Notes under the pieces: model-generated
What the model was told of the DNA's origin: nothing
Seen by the model: only the letters and a program-made list of their open reading frames with translations
The model's database searches: none
In this document: positions 9,336 through 18,075 of the stretch, piece by piece
Position numbering within the stretch: position 1 is the stretch's first letter
Layout of the letters: every line of letters begins with the position of its first letter
Made by a program: the position numbers and the translations under genes
NCBI GenBank assembly: GCA_963715895.1
Contig: OY970284.1
Coordinates: 1,364,001-1,428,000 of the forward strand
DNA from: JADGNZ01 sp963715895
GTDB taxonomy: Bacteria > Acidobacteriota > Thermoanaerobaculia > Gp7-AA8
Direction of reading: 5' to 3'
DNA length: 64,000 nucleotides

Positions 9336-9604
9336 ACCGCACGTGTGACATGATTCATTGTATGTGTGACAGTATACAGGTTATTCATAACCTTTAACAG
9401 GTCATTCGTAACCTGTAAACAGTCATTCATGATATTTTGAAAGTCACATATGACTTTAGTAGCGATAGAGGATGCATCGTATCAGGTCAAGTGCACAATT
9501 GAAAATATCATCGATGTATCAGTACAGGTCACTAGTGACCTTGATCAGGTCATTAATGACATGTAAACGACCACTTGTGATATTATTGAAGTCATGAGTC
9601 ACGC
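9336..9604. repeat. Array of about 13 degenerate 16-bp palindromes with 21-bp periodicity
   Basis: Units start at 9336, 9357, 9378, 9399, 9420, 9441, 9463 (weak), 9484, 9505, 9526, 9547, 9568 and 9589: every step is 21 bp except one of 22. The consensus is RGGTCAyynrTGACCT. The best copies are AGGTCACTAGTGACCT (9526, a perfect 16-bp palindrome), AGGTCATTAATGACAT (9547), AAGTCACATATGACTT (9441), AGGTTATTCATAACCT (9378) and AGGTCATTCGTAACCT (9399). The first two units keep only the right half (TGTGACAT, TGTGACAG). The 5-bp spacers are not conserved. Twenty-one base pairs is two helical turns, so all sites face the same side of the DNA. The stretch is much more AT-rich than its neighbours, and the last unit covers the start codon of the next gene (ATG at 9594). 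Confidence 0.9.
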
Positions 9605-9968
9605 CGTCGATCCCATCCTCGAGGTCTCACAGAGGCTCCATCAGCTCCGTCAGCGCGCGGTGGCTCTCGATGCCGAGCGTGCCGCGTTGCAGCAACAGAT
9701 CGAGGCCTGCGTCAACGAGCTCAGCTCGACCGTCGAAGGGCAGCGTCTTCCGCCGATCGCGGGAACGATGGCCGAACAGATCATCGCCGTCCTGCTACGA
9801 AACAAAGATCATCCCCTGGCCCCGAGCGACGTCGCCGACATCCTCGGCATCCGCTCCTTCGCGGATGTGGGGAACCTCCGAGTGCTCATGTCGCGCATGT
9901 CACGCGACGGCAGGATCGAAAAGGTGGCCCGGGCCCGCTATCGGCCACGCGGAGCACGCACACTCTGA
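9594..9968 (+). CDS. Small coiled-coil/winged-helix putative DNA-binding protein
   Basis: 124 residues. Residues about 8-48 form an amphipathic, probably coiled-coil helix (LEVSQRLHQLRQRAVALDAE), good for dimerisation. Residues about 58-120 look like a winged helix: AEQIIAVLLRNKDHPLAP, then SDVADILGIRS, then VLMSRMSRDGRIEKVARARYRP, the last with the basic wing usual in such domains. I do not recognise a named family. The gene begins inside the 21-bp palindrome array, with no conventional Shine-Dalgarno, so it is the obvious candidate for the protein that binds the array and represses itself; this is inference. The gap to the next gene (9969-10182) shows no gene. Confidence 0.75.
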   Translation: MSHAVDPILEVSQRLHQLRQRAVALDAERAALQQQIEACVNELSSTVEGQRLPPIAGTMAEQIIAVLLRNKDHPLAPSDVADILGIRSFADVGNLRVLMSRMSRDGRIEKVARARYRPRGARTL

Positions 9969-10182
9969 AACCCGGTATGTCCAATCAATCTCACGAGCCA
10001 TAGGCAACTCTGGGGGTCACCTTCGATTGGCAGCGCCTCGCGCCGCAACCAGTCGAAGCTGCCGGGCGAAGTGGTGATCCAGTGTGATCCACGCACCGTC
10101 GATTGAGTCGCGCCCCTCGGTAGTCAACCCGCGATCTGAACCTCACTTCCGGCATGTGGTCGGTGCTGAGGGTGAGGGTGAA

Positions 10183-11487
10183 TCACGTTCGCTCCCCGGC
10201 GTCCGCGTGTGAAGCTTGCTGCGCCGGCTGCTCAAGGGGGCCTACGATGAGGTTGCGTCCGGCTCGCTTGGCGGCGTACATGGCCAGATCCGCGCGGCGG
10301 AGCAAGGCGTCGAAGTCATCGTCGCCAGGTCCCGACAGTGCGAATCCGATGGAGACGTGCAGGCGGGTCGCACTGCCCTGGATCACAAACTCCGTTCTCT
10401 CGACCGCCTGCCTCAGCCGTTCCGCGACCACGCGCGCGGCGGTCTCATCGACGGCGGGCAACACCACCGCGAATTCGTCGCCGCCAAGCCTGCCGAAGGA
10501 ATCCTCCGGGCGAAGCTCGGACCGCAGTACGCCGACCAGCATCTGCAGAACAGAGTCGCCCGAGGCGTGACCGTAGTCGTCGTTGATGACTTTGAAGTGA
10601 TCGACGTCCACCAGCAGGACGGCAAGCCGGTGTCCACGGCGGCGCGCGGTGGCAATCACGCGCCCGCACTCCTCGCCGAGGGCGCGCCGGTTGCTGATGC
10701 CCGTGAGCGGATCGATGGTGGCCTGCCGTACCAGCTCGAGGTTGAGCCGGTCATTGCACAACAGTACAAAACCGAAGGTGCTGATCGCGGGGAGAAACGT
10801 CCCGACCGCGAACACCGCGGTCTGCATCGGCGACGCGATGAATGGGGATGGCAGTGTTCCACTGCGCAGCCCTTCGTATAGTGTTCGAAGAAGTAGCACA
10901 CCCGCCGACAACGCAAATGACACGCCGGTGAGGACGTAACTGCGCCTTCGCGGCGGCGACCCGAGCAGCATCGTCGCCGCGCAAGCCGCGAACTGGAAGG
11001 CGATCAGAGGCGAGACACTGACCACGCGCATGCGAATGCTCGGAAACACATAGGTAAACGCGATCTCTGCCAGCCCGACGACTACGACCGGCGCGTAAAC
11101 AAGGATCGCGCTGGCTGGACGCGAGACAAACGAGCGCAAGGCCTGGAACAGTTTCGCGAAGGCGAGGCTCAGGACCACATTGGACAGCACGATCGCGACG
11201 AGATCGGGGACTTCGCCGCGCAGGCCGTACAAAACCCAGCCGAGTGGCTGAAGGAAGGTGCCGAAGAACCAGAGGCGGATGCTCGGCCACAGCGTAGCGG
11301 GATAGTCGGGCAGGACATAACGCAGGCTGATCCCCATCAGCAGCGCGAGCACCGCCGAGAGTGTGACTGCACTATGGATGTCGAGACTCACGATGCGTTG
11401 CCTGAATGTGACTGCTCCCAGTGTAGACGACGGAGCGAGGGTTACGAGGGGAAGGACCAGTACAAATCGCGCGATCTGCTCTCGCAC
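10183..11487 (-). CDS. Membrane diguanylate cyclase (GGDEF)
   Basis: 434 residues. The first 240 or so contain about seven membrane helices (a 7TM-type sensory region). The GGDEF domain follows from about 255: DPLTGISNRRAL, DVDHFKVINDDYGHASGD and the intact active site RLGGDEFAV. The inhibitory I-site RxxD is also present at the canonical distance (RPED, five residues before GGDEF), so product feedback is expected. The protein should make c-di-GMP from GTP in response to an unknown membrane signal. The start is GTG with GAGG six bases upstream. It is divergent from the serine hydrolase gene at 11772; the 284-bp gap between them shows nothing recognisable. Confidence 0.92.
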   Translation of the reverse strand: MREQIARFVLVLPLVTLAPSSTLGAVTFRQRIVSLDIHSAVTLSAVLALLMGISLRYVLPDYPATLWPSIRLWFFGTFLQPLGWVLYGLRGEVPDLVAIVLSNVVLSLAFAKLFQALRSFVSRPASAILVYAPVVVVGLAEIAFTYVFPSIRMRVVSVSPLIAFQFAACAATMLLGSPPRRRSYVLTGVSFALSAGVLLLRTLYEGLRSGTLPSPFIASPMQTAVFAVGTFLPAISTFGFVLLCNDRLNLELVRQATIDPLTGISNRRALGEECGRVIATARRRGHRLAVLLVDVDHFKVINDDYGHASGDSVLQMLVGVLRSELRPEDSFGRLGGDEFAVVLPAVDETAARVVAERLRQAVERTEFVIQGSATRLHVSIGFALSGPGDDDFDALLRRADLAMYAAKRAGRNLIVGPLEQPAQQASHADAGERT

Positions 11488-11771
11488 GAATACCTCGCGC
11501 GGGGGAACCGGCGGCCGATCGATCAGCCCGATGGACCCGCCACGGATATTCAGGATCCCGTTCGCCGACTTGGACGCCGAGAATCGCGTGGCTGAGCGCT
11601 CCTGGTTCGACTGGAGCTCCTTTCATCCCCACACGTTGGCTACAGTGTGAGGTTGGCAAACACTGCTCTGAGCACTTGTTCGGCGGCACCATCGTCCCGT
11701 TGGCTGCGTCGGGAATCCACCTCGCTGCATATCCGCTGCGATCAGCCGGTTACTGATGGACGATCCGGCCC

Positions 11772-13346
11772 ATGAAGCGTTCGACGATTGTGTTTGTTGG
11801 CCTGCTGTTCGCCACTTCTGCAGCCGCGGAAGATCCCGCCCGCATCCGGAGAATCGAGAGCCAGGCCATACCGGTCTCGTTAGACGGGACTGCGCCAATG
11901 CGCCTATCGATCGACGCTCTGATGCGGCTCTACAAGGTTCCCGCCCTGAGCATCGCGGTCATCGACGGATTCAGGATTGTGTGGGCGAAGGGATACGGGG
12001 TTACAGAGGCAGGCGGATCGGTTGCGGTCACGCCTCACACGCTGTTCCTGGCCGGATCGATCGCAAAAACACCGGCCGCTACCGGCGCAATGGTCCTTGT
12101 CCAGCAGGGAAAGCTCTCGCTCGATGAAGACGTAAACCGGAAGCTCCGCAGCTGGAAGGTGCCTGAGAACGAATTTACCGCGCGCGAGAAGGTGACGCTG
12201 CGCCGAATCCTCAGCCACACCGCGGGGCTGAACGGTCATTTCTTTCCTGGATACCAGGTTGGCGAACTTCTGCCTACGCTGCCACAGATTCTGAACGGTG
12301 AAAAGCCGGCCAATACCGAGGCGGTGCGGGTGACGAGCACGCCGGGAACGGCATGGCGTTATTCCGGCGGAGGCGTGGTCATCGAACAGCAACTCATGAT
12401 CGACGTGACCGGCAGACCGTTTCCGGAGCTGATGCGCGATCTCGTCTTTGACAAGATTGGGATGAGGGATAGCACGTATGCGCAGCCGCTTTCAGCCGAT
12501 CGCGCCGCGCATGCCGCCAGCGGCACCGATCGATCGGGCAGAATCGTGCCTGGACGATGGCACGTCTATCCGGAGATGGCCGCGGCCGGATTGTGGACGA
12601 CACCGACGGATCTGGCTCGGTTCGCGATCGAGATCGCCTTATCGAAACGCGCCCGCTCGAACCGCATCCTCTCCAAGGCGACCGCGCGCGCGATGCTCAC
12701 GCCGCAAGTCAGCGCCGTCCGCGAGCTGGCACTAGGCAATCCGAACCATGTCGATCGAATGGGCCTCGGTTTCTTTCTGGGCGACGCCACTAGGCCGGAT
12801 CTTTTCGGTCACATCGGAGACGATGAAGGCTTTCAGGCCATGCTCGTTATGTTCGGTGATTCCGGCCAAGGGGTCGTCGTCATGGCGAATTCGGAAAACG
12901 GCATCCTCATTGGCGACTACATCATCGGCAACGTCGCTCGACAGTATGGTTGGAAAGAATACGAACCGCCCGACCGGCCCCAAGTCGAAGCCGCCGCCAC
13001 TCTGCGCCTGATTGAGCGCGCCCATGGCATCGCTGCAGCACTGAAGGCCTACTCGCAACTGAAGAGCAGAAACGATGGGCGATTCGCCGTCGATGCCGAG
13101 TCTCTGATCGGGCTTGCCTACTCTCTTCTCAACTCCAACGAGGTTGCCGGTGCCATCCGCGTGCTGCAGGCCGAGGTTGAGACCTACCCGCGTTATTGGA
13201 ACGCTTACGACAGCCTCGGAGAACTGTACGCGCGCGCCGGCAACAGGAAACTGGCGATCGAAAACTATCGAAAATCCATAGAACTGAACCCGGCCAACCA
13301 CGGTGGCATTGAAGCATTAAAAAAGCTGAGCGGATCGTCCAAATAA
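11772..13346 (+). CDS. Exported serine hydrolase (class C beta-lactamase/DD-peptidase fold) with C-terminal TPR
   Basis: 524 residues. There is a signal peptide (MKRSTIVFVGLLFATSAAAED). The SxxK nucleophile motif is AGSIAKT (around residue 96). The second catalytic region is WRYSGGG (YxG type), and a HIGDDEGF segment takes the place of the usual KTG/HxG box. The last 110 residues contain a tetratricopeptide pair (YWNAYDSLGELYARAGNRKL, IENYRKSIELNPANHGGIEA). Proteins of this kind act in the periplasm on peptides, esters or cell-wall material; the substrate is not evident. The next gene follows after 18 bp. Confidence 0.87.
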   Translation: MKRSTIVFVGLLFATSAAAEDPARIRRIESQAIPVSLDGTAPMRLSIDALMRLYKVPALSIAVIDGFRIVWAKGYGVTEAGGSVAVTPHTLFLAGSIAKTPAATGAMVLVQQGKLSLDEDVNRKLRSWKVPENEFTAREKVTLRRILSHTAGLNGHFFPGYQVGELLPTLPQILNGEKPANTEAVRVTSTPGTAWRYSGGGVVIEQQLMIDVTGRPFPELMRDLVFDKIGMRDSTYAQPLSADRAAHAASGTDRSGRIVPGRWHVYPEMAAAGLWTTPTDLARFAIEIALSKRARSNRILSKATARAMLTPQVSAVRELALGNPNHVDRMGLGFFLGDATRPDLFGHIGDDEGFQAMLVMFGDSGQGVVVMANSENGILIGDYIIGNVARQYGWKEYEPPDRPQVEAAATLRLIERAHGIAAALKAYSQLKSRNDGRFAVDAESLIGLAYSLLNSNEVAGAIRVLQAEVETYPRYWNAYDSLGELYARAGNRKLAIENYRKSIELNPANHGGIEALKKLSGSSK

Positions 13347-13364
13347 GATCCAAGGAGAATAACA

Positions 13365-14463
13365 ATGAAATCGATCGCAAGAACCCTCCTCGCGCTGCTG
13401 CTCTTCGCTTCCGCCACCGCGGTCTTCGCCGGAGCATCGAACTCCGGCAAAGTCTGGGTATGCCCAATGCCTGAACATGCCCAGGAGTTCGAAAAACCGG
13501 GAACCTGTCCCATATGCGGTATGGAGCTGGTCGAAAAGGAGGGGCGCTTCCGCGTCGCCGTTCTCATCTTCGATAACGCCGAAGACATCGATTTCACGGC
13601 TCCGATTGAGGTTCTCGGCCAGGCCGGCGCGCTGGTATTCACGGTTGGACCCTCGCCCGATTCGGTCACAACCGTATTCGGCCTGCACGTTCGCCCCGAC
13701 TACGACCTGGAGCACGCCCCGGAGGCGGACCTGATCTTCGTTCCAGGCGGTGGCGTGAACAAGATGCTGAAGGACGATCGTGTCCTGTCCTGGATCCGTG
13801 AGCGCGCGAACGGCGCGCGCTATGTGATGTCCGTCTGCAATGGAGCGTTCATTCTCGGCAAGGCGGGGCTGTTGGACAATATGAGGGCCACCACCACGGC
13901 CAGTCTGATTGACGCGCTGGCCGTCGCCGCGCCAAAAACCCGCGTCGTTCGTGAGCGCGTCGTGGACAACGGAAAAATGATCACTACCGCCGGTCTGTCC
14001 GCCGGTATCGACGGTGCTCTGCACGTAATCGAACGCGAATACGGACGAACGCGCGCCGAGGACGTCGCTCGCGGCATCGAATACAGATGGGAACCGGATT
14101 CGCATTGGACCCGAGCCTCCCTCGCGGATATCCACCTGCCAGATATCACCCTGCCCGGCGGACTCGAAATGGAAGAAGCTCGTCAGCCATGGCGACACGA
14201 CCCAGTGGGAAATGTCAGGACTGCTTCAGGCCAATATGCCGGCAAACGATTTTCTAGACTACGGTACCAAACAAATCACTGCAAACGGCTGGACACTCCG
14301 CGACAGTATCAATGGAAAACGCGTCTTCGTTCAGGAGGATCGCGACGGTCAGACATGGTTAACAACGCTCGCCGCGCGTGCGGACGGCGACGTAATACGC
14401 GAAACGATGACGATTCGCCGCGTGGAAAAGCAACGAACGGCAACCCCGCGAGCGAATCCATGA
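13365..14463 (+). CDS. Exported metal-binding-motif/DJ-1-PfpI family protein, frame-shifted near its 3' end
   Basis: Begins with a signal peptide and a CPMPEHAQEFEKPGTCPICGMELV segment, the heavy-metal-binding Cys motif found in copper-handling proteins. A DJ-1/PfpI domain follows, with the conserved Glu (APIEVLGQAG) and nucleophile Cys (SVCNGAFILGKAGLL). Up to about 14157 the gene is in the frame of 13365. From there the sensible protein continues in the +1 frame (DSKWKKLVSHGDTTQWEMSG and on) and ends at TGA 14461-14463, which overlaps the ATG of the next gene. The original frame instead reads a low-quality Arg-rich linker and runs on to 16043, giving an artificial 892-codon fusion. This is either a genuine mutation, a sequencing error or programmed shifting. 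Confidence 0.7.
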
Positions 14464-16043
14464 ACAAGCGACTGACCGGCATCCCGAGGCTCATCCGGCT
14501 TTCATTGATAACGATTGCAGTCGCCCTTCCCGTGACCGCCGTCGCGGTTGCCGCCGATCATCAGGCAGAGGCGATCGTGCGCGCAGCGATCAAAGCACAA
14601 GGTGGCGAGGAAGCGCTTCACTCATTGCGCAATGTATTGTTTGACGCGGTCGGCTATCGAGACATGGTCGAACAATCGGAACGGCCGGAAGGTCCCTATG
14701 TAATTGAATTCGACCGTGTCACTGAATTGCATGATCTGGCCGGCAACCGCTTCCGTCGCACGCTCAGTTTCCAGGTGCCGCCGTTACCGGAAACCTCGGA
14801 CACTCTCGTGCTTGCGGGCGGCGTGGGCATGCGAAAGGCCGGCGCGAATACAAGCGCCGCGAGCGCACGCCTCGTGCAGCAAATGCAGGAGTCGTTGGCG
14901 TTAAGTCCCGAGCGCGTTTTACTGACAGCGCTCGATTCGCCAACCCTTCACCGGGAGCCCGATACGAAATTGCATGGGATCGTTCATCATGTTGTTTCGT
15001 TCGATTTCAAGGGAGCGCCAGTTCGAGTTTACCTGAACGCAAACACCCTGCTGCCGACGATGGTCGAAACGTCCGGAGCATCCGCACACGGTGGGTATTG
15101 GAGTTACCTTGGTGACGTGACGATGCGCACGTGGTACAGCTCCTGGGCCTTGGAGAGAGGTGGAGTTCACTATCCGATGCAATGGAACGTCGAGCGCAAC
15201 GGTCTGCAGGACCGGGTGCTGGTGATCTCAAGACTTGCCTTGGACGGAGCCATTGATGAGTTGGGATTTGTCATTCCTGATGGCGTGCGCATGCAAGCTC
15301 CGACGAACGCACAGTCGGGCGACTTGGAATCGTTGCCACTCGGATTTACGAAACGGCCCGCGTTCGAAATCGCGCCGGGTGTGGTTTTCATCCCTGGAAG
15401 TTGGAACGTTACGCTCGTGAGACAGAGCGATGGCGTAGTAGTCATCGAGGCGCCCATCTCGTCAGGATATTCGGCCAAGGTCATCGACGAAGCAGGGCGG
15501 CGCTTTCCGGGTGTTCCCATTAAGGCGGTAATCACGACATCCGACTCATGGCCGCATCTGGCGGGCATTCGGGAGTACGTCGCACGAGATATCCCAGTGT
15601 ATGCGCTCGACCTGAACCGCCAAATCCTGGAGCGCGTGATCGGAGATCGCCGTACGAGCAAGCCGGACACACTATCGCACGCTCCCCGCAAGCCGCTGTT
15701 TCACTTTGTGTCGACAAGAACTACGCTGGGCGATGGGAGCAATCTCATCGAATTGTATCCGTCGAGAGGCGCAACCAGCGAGCGGCAAATGCTCGCGTAC
15801 TTTCCTGAGCACCGGCTCTTGTATGGAAGTGACCTATGCCAGAAAAATTCTGACACCGAATACTTCACGCCGCAGACGGTTGGAGAGCTCGTTGCCGCGG
15901 TCGGGCGGGAGCATCTCGCGGTTGATCGATTCTTCATGATGCACGTCGACCCGACGAGTTGGCAACAGCTTGTGAGGGTATTAACAATTGCCTACCCAAC
16001 CCGTACGCATACCATAAAGGCAGAAATGGATCGGAGGATCTGA
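14460..16043 (+). CDS. Exported metallo-beta-lactamase-fold protein with degenerate metal site
   Basis: 527 residues starting at the ATG that overlaps the DJ-1 stop (ATGA). A signal peptide (about 1-31) is followed by an outer-membrane-lipoprotein-like front half (about 40-260), then an MBL-like C-terminal half. The place where MBL enzymes carry T-H-x-H-x-D-H reads VITTSDSWPHLAGIREYV: only the final His is kept, and the Asp is displaced. Later MBL-like landmarks remain (LLYGSDLCQ, and FMMHVDPTSW near the end). I infer a fold related to MBL proteins that has lost zinc catalysis or uses other ligands. Pairing with the exported DJ-1 protein suggests a shared periplasmic role. Confidence 0.7.
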   Translation: MNKRLTGIPRLIRLSLITIAVALPVTAVAVAADHQAEAIVRAAIKAQGGEEALHSLRNVLFDAVGYRDMVEQSERPEGPYVIEFDRVTELHDLAGNRFRRTLSFQVPPLPETSDTLVLAGGVGMRKAGANTSAASARLVQQMQESLALSPERVLLTALDSPTLHREPDTKLHGIVHHVVSFDFKGAPVRVYLNANTLLPTMVETSGASAHGGYWSYLGDVTMRTWYSSWALERGGVHYPMQWNVERNGLQDRVLVISRLALDGAIDELGFVIPDGVRMQAPTNAQSGDLESLPLGFTKRPAFEIAPGVVFIPGSWNVTLVRQSDGVVVIEAPISSGYSAKVIDEAGRRFPGVPIKAVITTSDSWPHLAGIREYVARDIPVYALDLNRQILERVIGDRRTSKPDTLSHAPRKPLFHFVSTRTTLGDGSNLIELYPSRGATSERQMLAYFPEHRLLYGSDLCQKNSDTEYFTPQTVGELVAAVGREHLAVDRFFMMHVDPTSWQQLVRVLTIAYPTRTHTIKAEMDRRI

Positions 16044-16195
16044 TCCACATCGGCGATTGATTGGTGCGGTTCGAGAGCATGCCTCATCGATCCAGAACGT
16101 CTCGGGATTCTCCGACCGGGAGCAGTGAGACCGCACCGGTCCATTCGTCCCTCGTCTCAAACGCTCCACCGGTCTGCTACTACTTCGCACTTGTC

Positions 16196-17227
16196 CTAGC
16201 GGGCGGTCGTCCCCACGATTCCGAACTTCATGAGACTCTCGGCGGTGGCGACGATCGCGTCTTCCCGCGAGCGAGGTTTCCATCCGAGTACGTGCTCGGC
16301 CTTCGCGCTCGTCGCGTGGCGCTTGTTGTCGAGCAACGGTACCAGCGGCCGCATGGTGGAATCGAACAATGCGACGAACCGTACGAGCCAGTTCGGCAAT
16401 TGCCGCGTTGGGACCTTCTGCGCCGCGTCTCCCAGGCGCGCTTTGAGAAGCGTGGCGATGTCGAGCATCGACATGACTCCGCCCGAGACGGCGATGAATC
16501 GCTCACCCTTCGCCGCCGGATTAGTCATTGCGCGCACATGGAGATCGGCTACGTCGCGCACGTCGACGACGCCGAAGTAGAGCCGCGGGCAGCCGGGCAT
16601 TCCCTTCATGAGGCGGGTCACGAGATCGATCGAGGACGAGAAGTCTGCGCCGAGCACCGGACCAAAGATCCCGGCGGGATTGATGACGGCGAGCTCGAGA
16701 GCACCCCCCTCGGCGGCCATGAAGTCCCAGGCGGCGCGCTCGGCGATGGCCTTCGATCGCACGTAGGCACTCATCTCGCCGCGGATATTGGTCCAGCTCG
16801 TTTCTTCGAACGGCTCCGTCTGCGGCGGATGGCCGTAATAGACGGCACCGCACGATGAGGTGAGCACCACCCGTTTGACTCTTGCGTCACGGGCTGCCTT
16901 GAGCACACGCAGTACCCCGTCGCGCGCGGGCACGATCAAATCGTCCTCGGTCTTCGGAGCCGCGGCTGGAATCGGCGACGCGACATGAATCACATAGTCA
17001 CATCCGGCCACCGCCTCGGCCCAGCCGTCGTCACGCTCCAGATCGGCGGCGAAGAACGTGAGACGCTGACTCGCGTCGGCTCCGGCGTCTCTCAACATCG
17101 CGCGAACACTCTGCTCGCGCGTCAGCGAACGCACCGTGGTGCGGACGACGTGTCCCGCATGCAGCAACTGAAGAATGACGTGGCTTCCTACGAACCCCGA
17201 ACCGCCAGTGACCAGCACTGTACTCAT
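16196..17227 (-). CDS. NAD(P)-dependent extended SDR (dihydroflavonol-4-reductase/epimerase-like)
   Basis: 343 residues from ATG 17227; a TTG four codons upstream would also be in frame. The Rossmann motif is TGGSGFVGSH, and the catalytic region has TSSCGAVYYGH with YVRSK (YxxxK) downstream. Length and pattern match the extended SDRs that reduce or epimerise sugars, flavonoid-like ketones or aldehydes. It is transcribed away from a TetR gene 73 bp upstream, and the palindromes between them make it the likely target of that repressor. The 16044-16195 gap at its 3' end shows no gene. Confidence 0.88.
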   Translation of the reverse strand: MSTVLVTGGSGFVGSHVILQLLHAGHVVRTTVRSLTREQSVRAMLRDAGADASQRLTFFAADLERDDGWAEAVAGCDYVIHVASPIPAAAPKTEDDLIVPARDGVLRVLKAARDARVKRVVLTSSCGAVYYGHPPQTEPFEETSWTNIRGEMSAYVRSKAIAERAAWDFMAAEGGALELAVINPAGIFGPVLGADFSSSIDLVTRLMKGMPGCPRLYFGVVDVRDVADLHVRAMTNPAAKGERFIAVSGGVMSMLDIATLLKARLGDAAQKVPTRQLPNWLVRFVALFDSTMRPLVPLLDNKRHATSAKAEHVLGWKPRSREDAIVATAESLMKFGIVGTTAR

Positions 17228-17276
17228 AGACGTTCCCAACCTTTCATTCGATCAAAGTTCCTCTCGCTTCCATCAT

Positions 17277-17324
17277 GTCTACAGATGTATACTATGAAAC
17301 ATGGCAAAAGTCTACAACCGTAGA
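17277..17324. promoter_or_regulatory. TetR operator pair and leaderless promoter
   Basis: Two related inverted repeats flank the TetR start: GTCTACAGATGTATAC (17277-17292, 7-bp arms with one mismatch) and TCTACAACCGTAGA (17311-17324, 5-bp arms). The first overlaps TATACT (17288-17293), a good -10 placed 7 bp before the ATG at 17301, so the transcript would start at or next to the start codon. The second lies inside codons 4-8. The likely function is autorepression and control of the divergent SDR gene. Confidence 0.55.
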
Positions 17325-17975
17325 TTAAAGACGACGCAGCGGGCAAAGAAGCAGGCCCTTCCCGCTCGCCAACGCAACGCCGGGATCACGCGAGCGGCAA
17401 TCCTCACCTCCGCGCGGCAGGCGTTTGCCCGGGCGGGGTATGACGGCGCGGGCGTACGCGAGATCGCCGAAGGCGCAGGCGTGACAGCGATGCTGGTGAA
17501 CCGCTACTTCGGTTCCAAGGAGCAGTTGTTCGCCGAGGTCGTGGCCGACGTCATGTCGAGGCCGGCCATCCTCACCGAGGAGATCGTGGCGTCACCAACC
17601 GCAGGCCACGACATCGCCGCTGCTCTCATCAACCTGACGGCTGGAGGAAGCTCGCCCCTCGACGGGTTCCGCATCACGCTCCATTCGGCGTCGAGCCCGT
17701 CCGCCGCCAAAATCGGACGGGAGCAGATCGAAGCTCACCACCACAAGGTGCTGACGGCCGCCCTGCGCGGCGAGCACGCGGCCGAGCGCGCCGCACTGGT
17801 GCTGTCCATCGTAGCGGGCGTCCAAGTCATGCGGCAGATGATCGGCCTCACAGCGCTGACCGAATGTCCGCCAACGATCCTGGTCAAACTGCTCGGACCA
17901 GTCTTCCAGCAGTTGATCGACGTGCGAGAGCCATCCGACACGACGGCCCGCGCAAGGCGCACGCACAAAATCTGA
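17301..17975 (+). CDS. TetR-family transcriptional repressor
   Basis: 224 residues. The N-terminal helix-turn-helix is intact (ITRAAILTSARQAFARAGYDGAGVREIAEGAGVTAMLVNRYFGSKEQLFAEV), preceded by a basic extension of about 28 residues. The ligand-binding C-terminal half is divergent, as usual. It is divergent from the SDR reductase gene, with two matching palindromes around its start. No Shine-Dalgarno is visible, in line with a leaderless message. Confidence 0.88.
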   Translation: MAKVYNRRLKTTQRAKKQALPARQRNAGITRAAILTSARQAFARAGYDGAGVREIAEGAGVTAMLVNRYFGSKEQLFAEVVADVMSRPAILTEEIVASPTAGHDIAAALINLTAGGSSPLDGFRITLHSASSPSAAKIGREQIEAHHHKVLTAALRGEHAAERAALVLSIVAGVQVMRQMIGLTALTECPPTILVKLLGPVFQQLIDVREPSDTTARARRTHKI

Positions 17976-18075
17976 AACTGGAGATCCGCTGAGCTGCCGT
18001 TCCATCGAACGCGGGTATTGGCAGCGACCGCTCAAGACGTGAGTCTCCCCAGTGCGGCATGCGGCGTCCAGATGG

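Noticed and set aside
9336..9604. CRISPR array
   Set aside because: Repeats are 16-bp degenerate palindromes with 5-bp spacers; CRISPR needs near-identical repeats of 23-40 bp with spacers of about 30 bp, and no cas genes are present.
13365..16043. A true fusion of DJ-1 and metallo-beta-lactamase-like proteins
   Set aside because: The +1 frame continues the DJ-1 protein sensibly and ends in an ATGA overlap with a start followed by a good signal peptide; the fused linker is Arg-rich nonsense.
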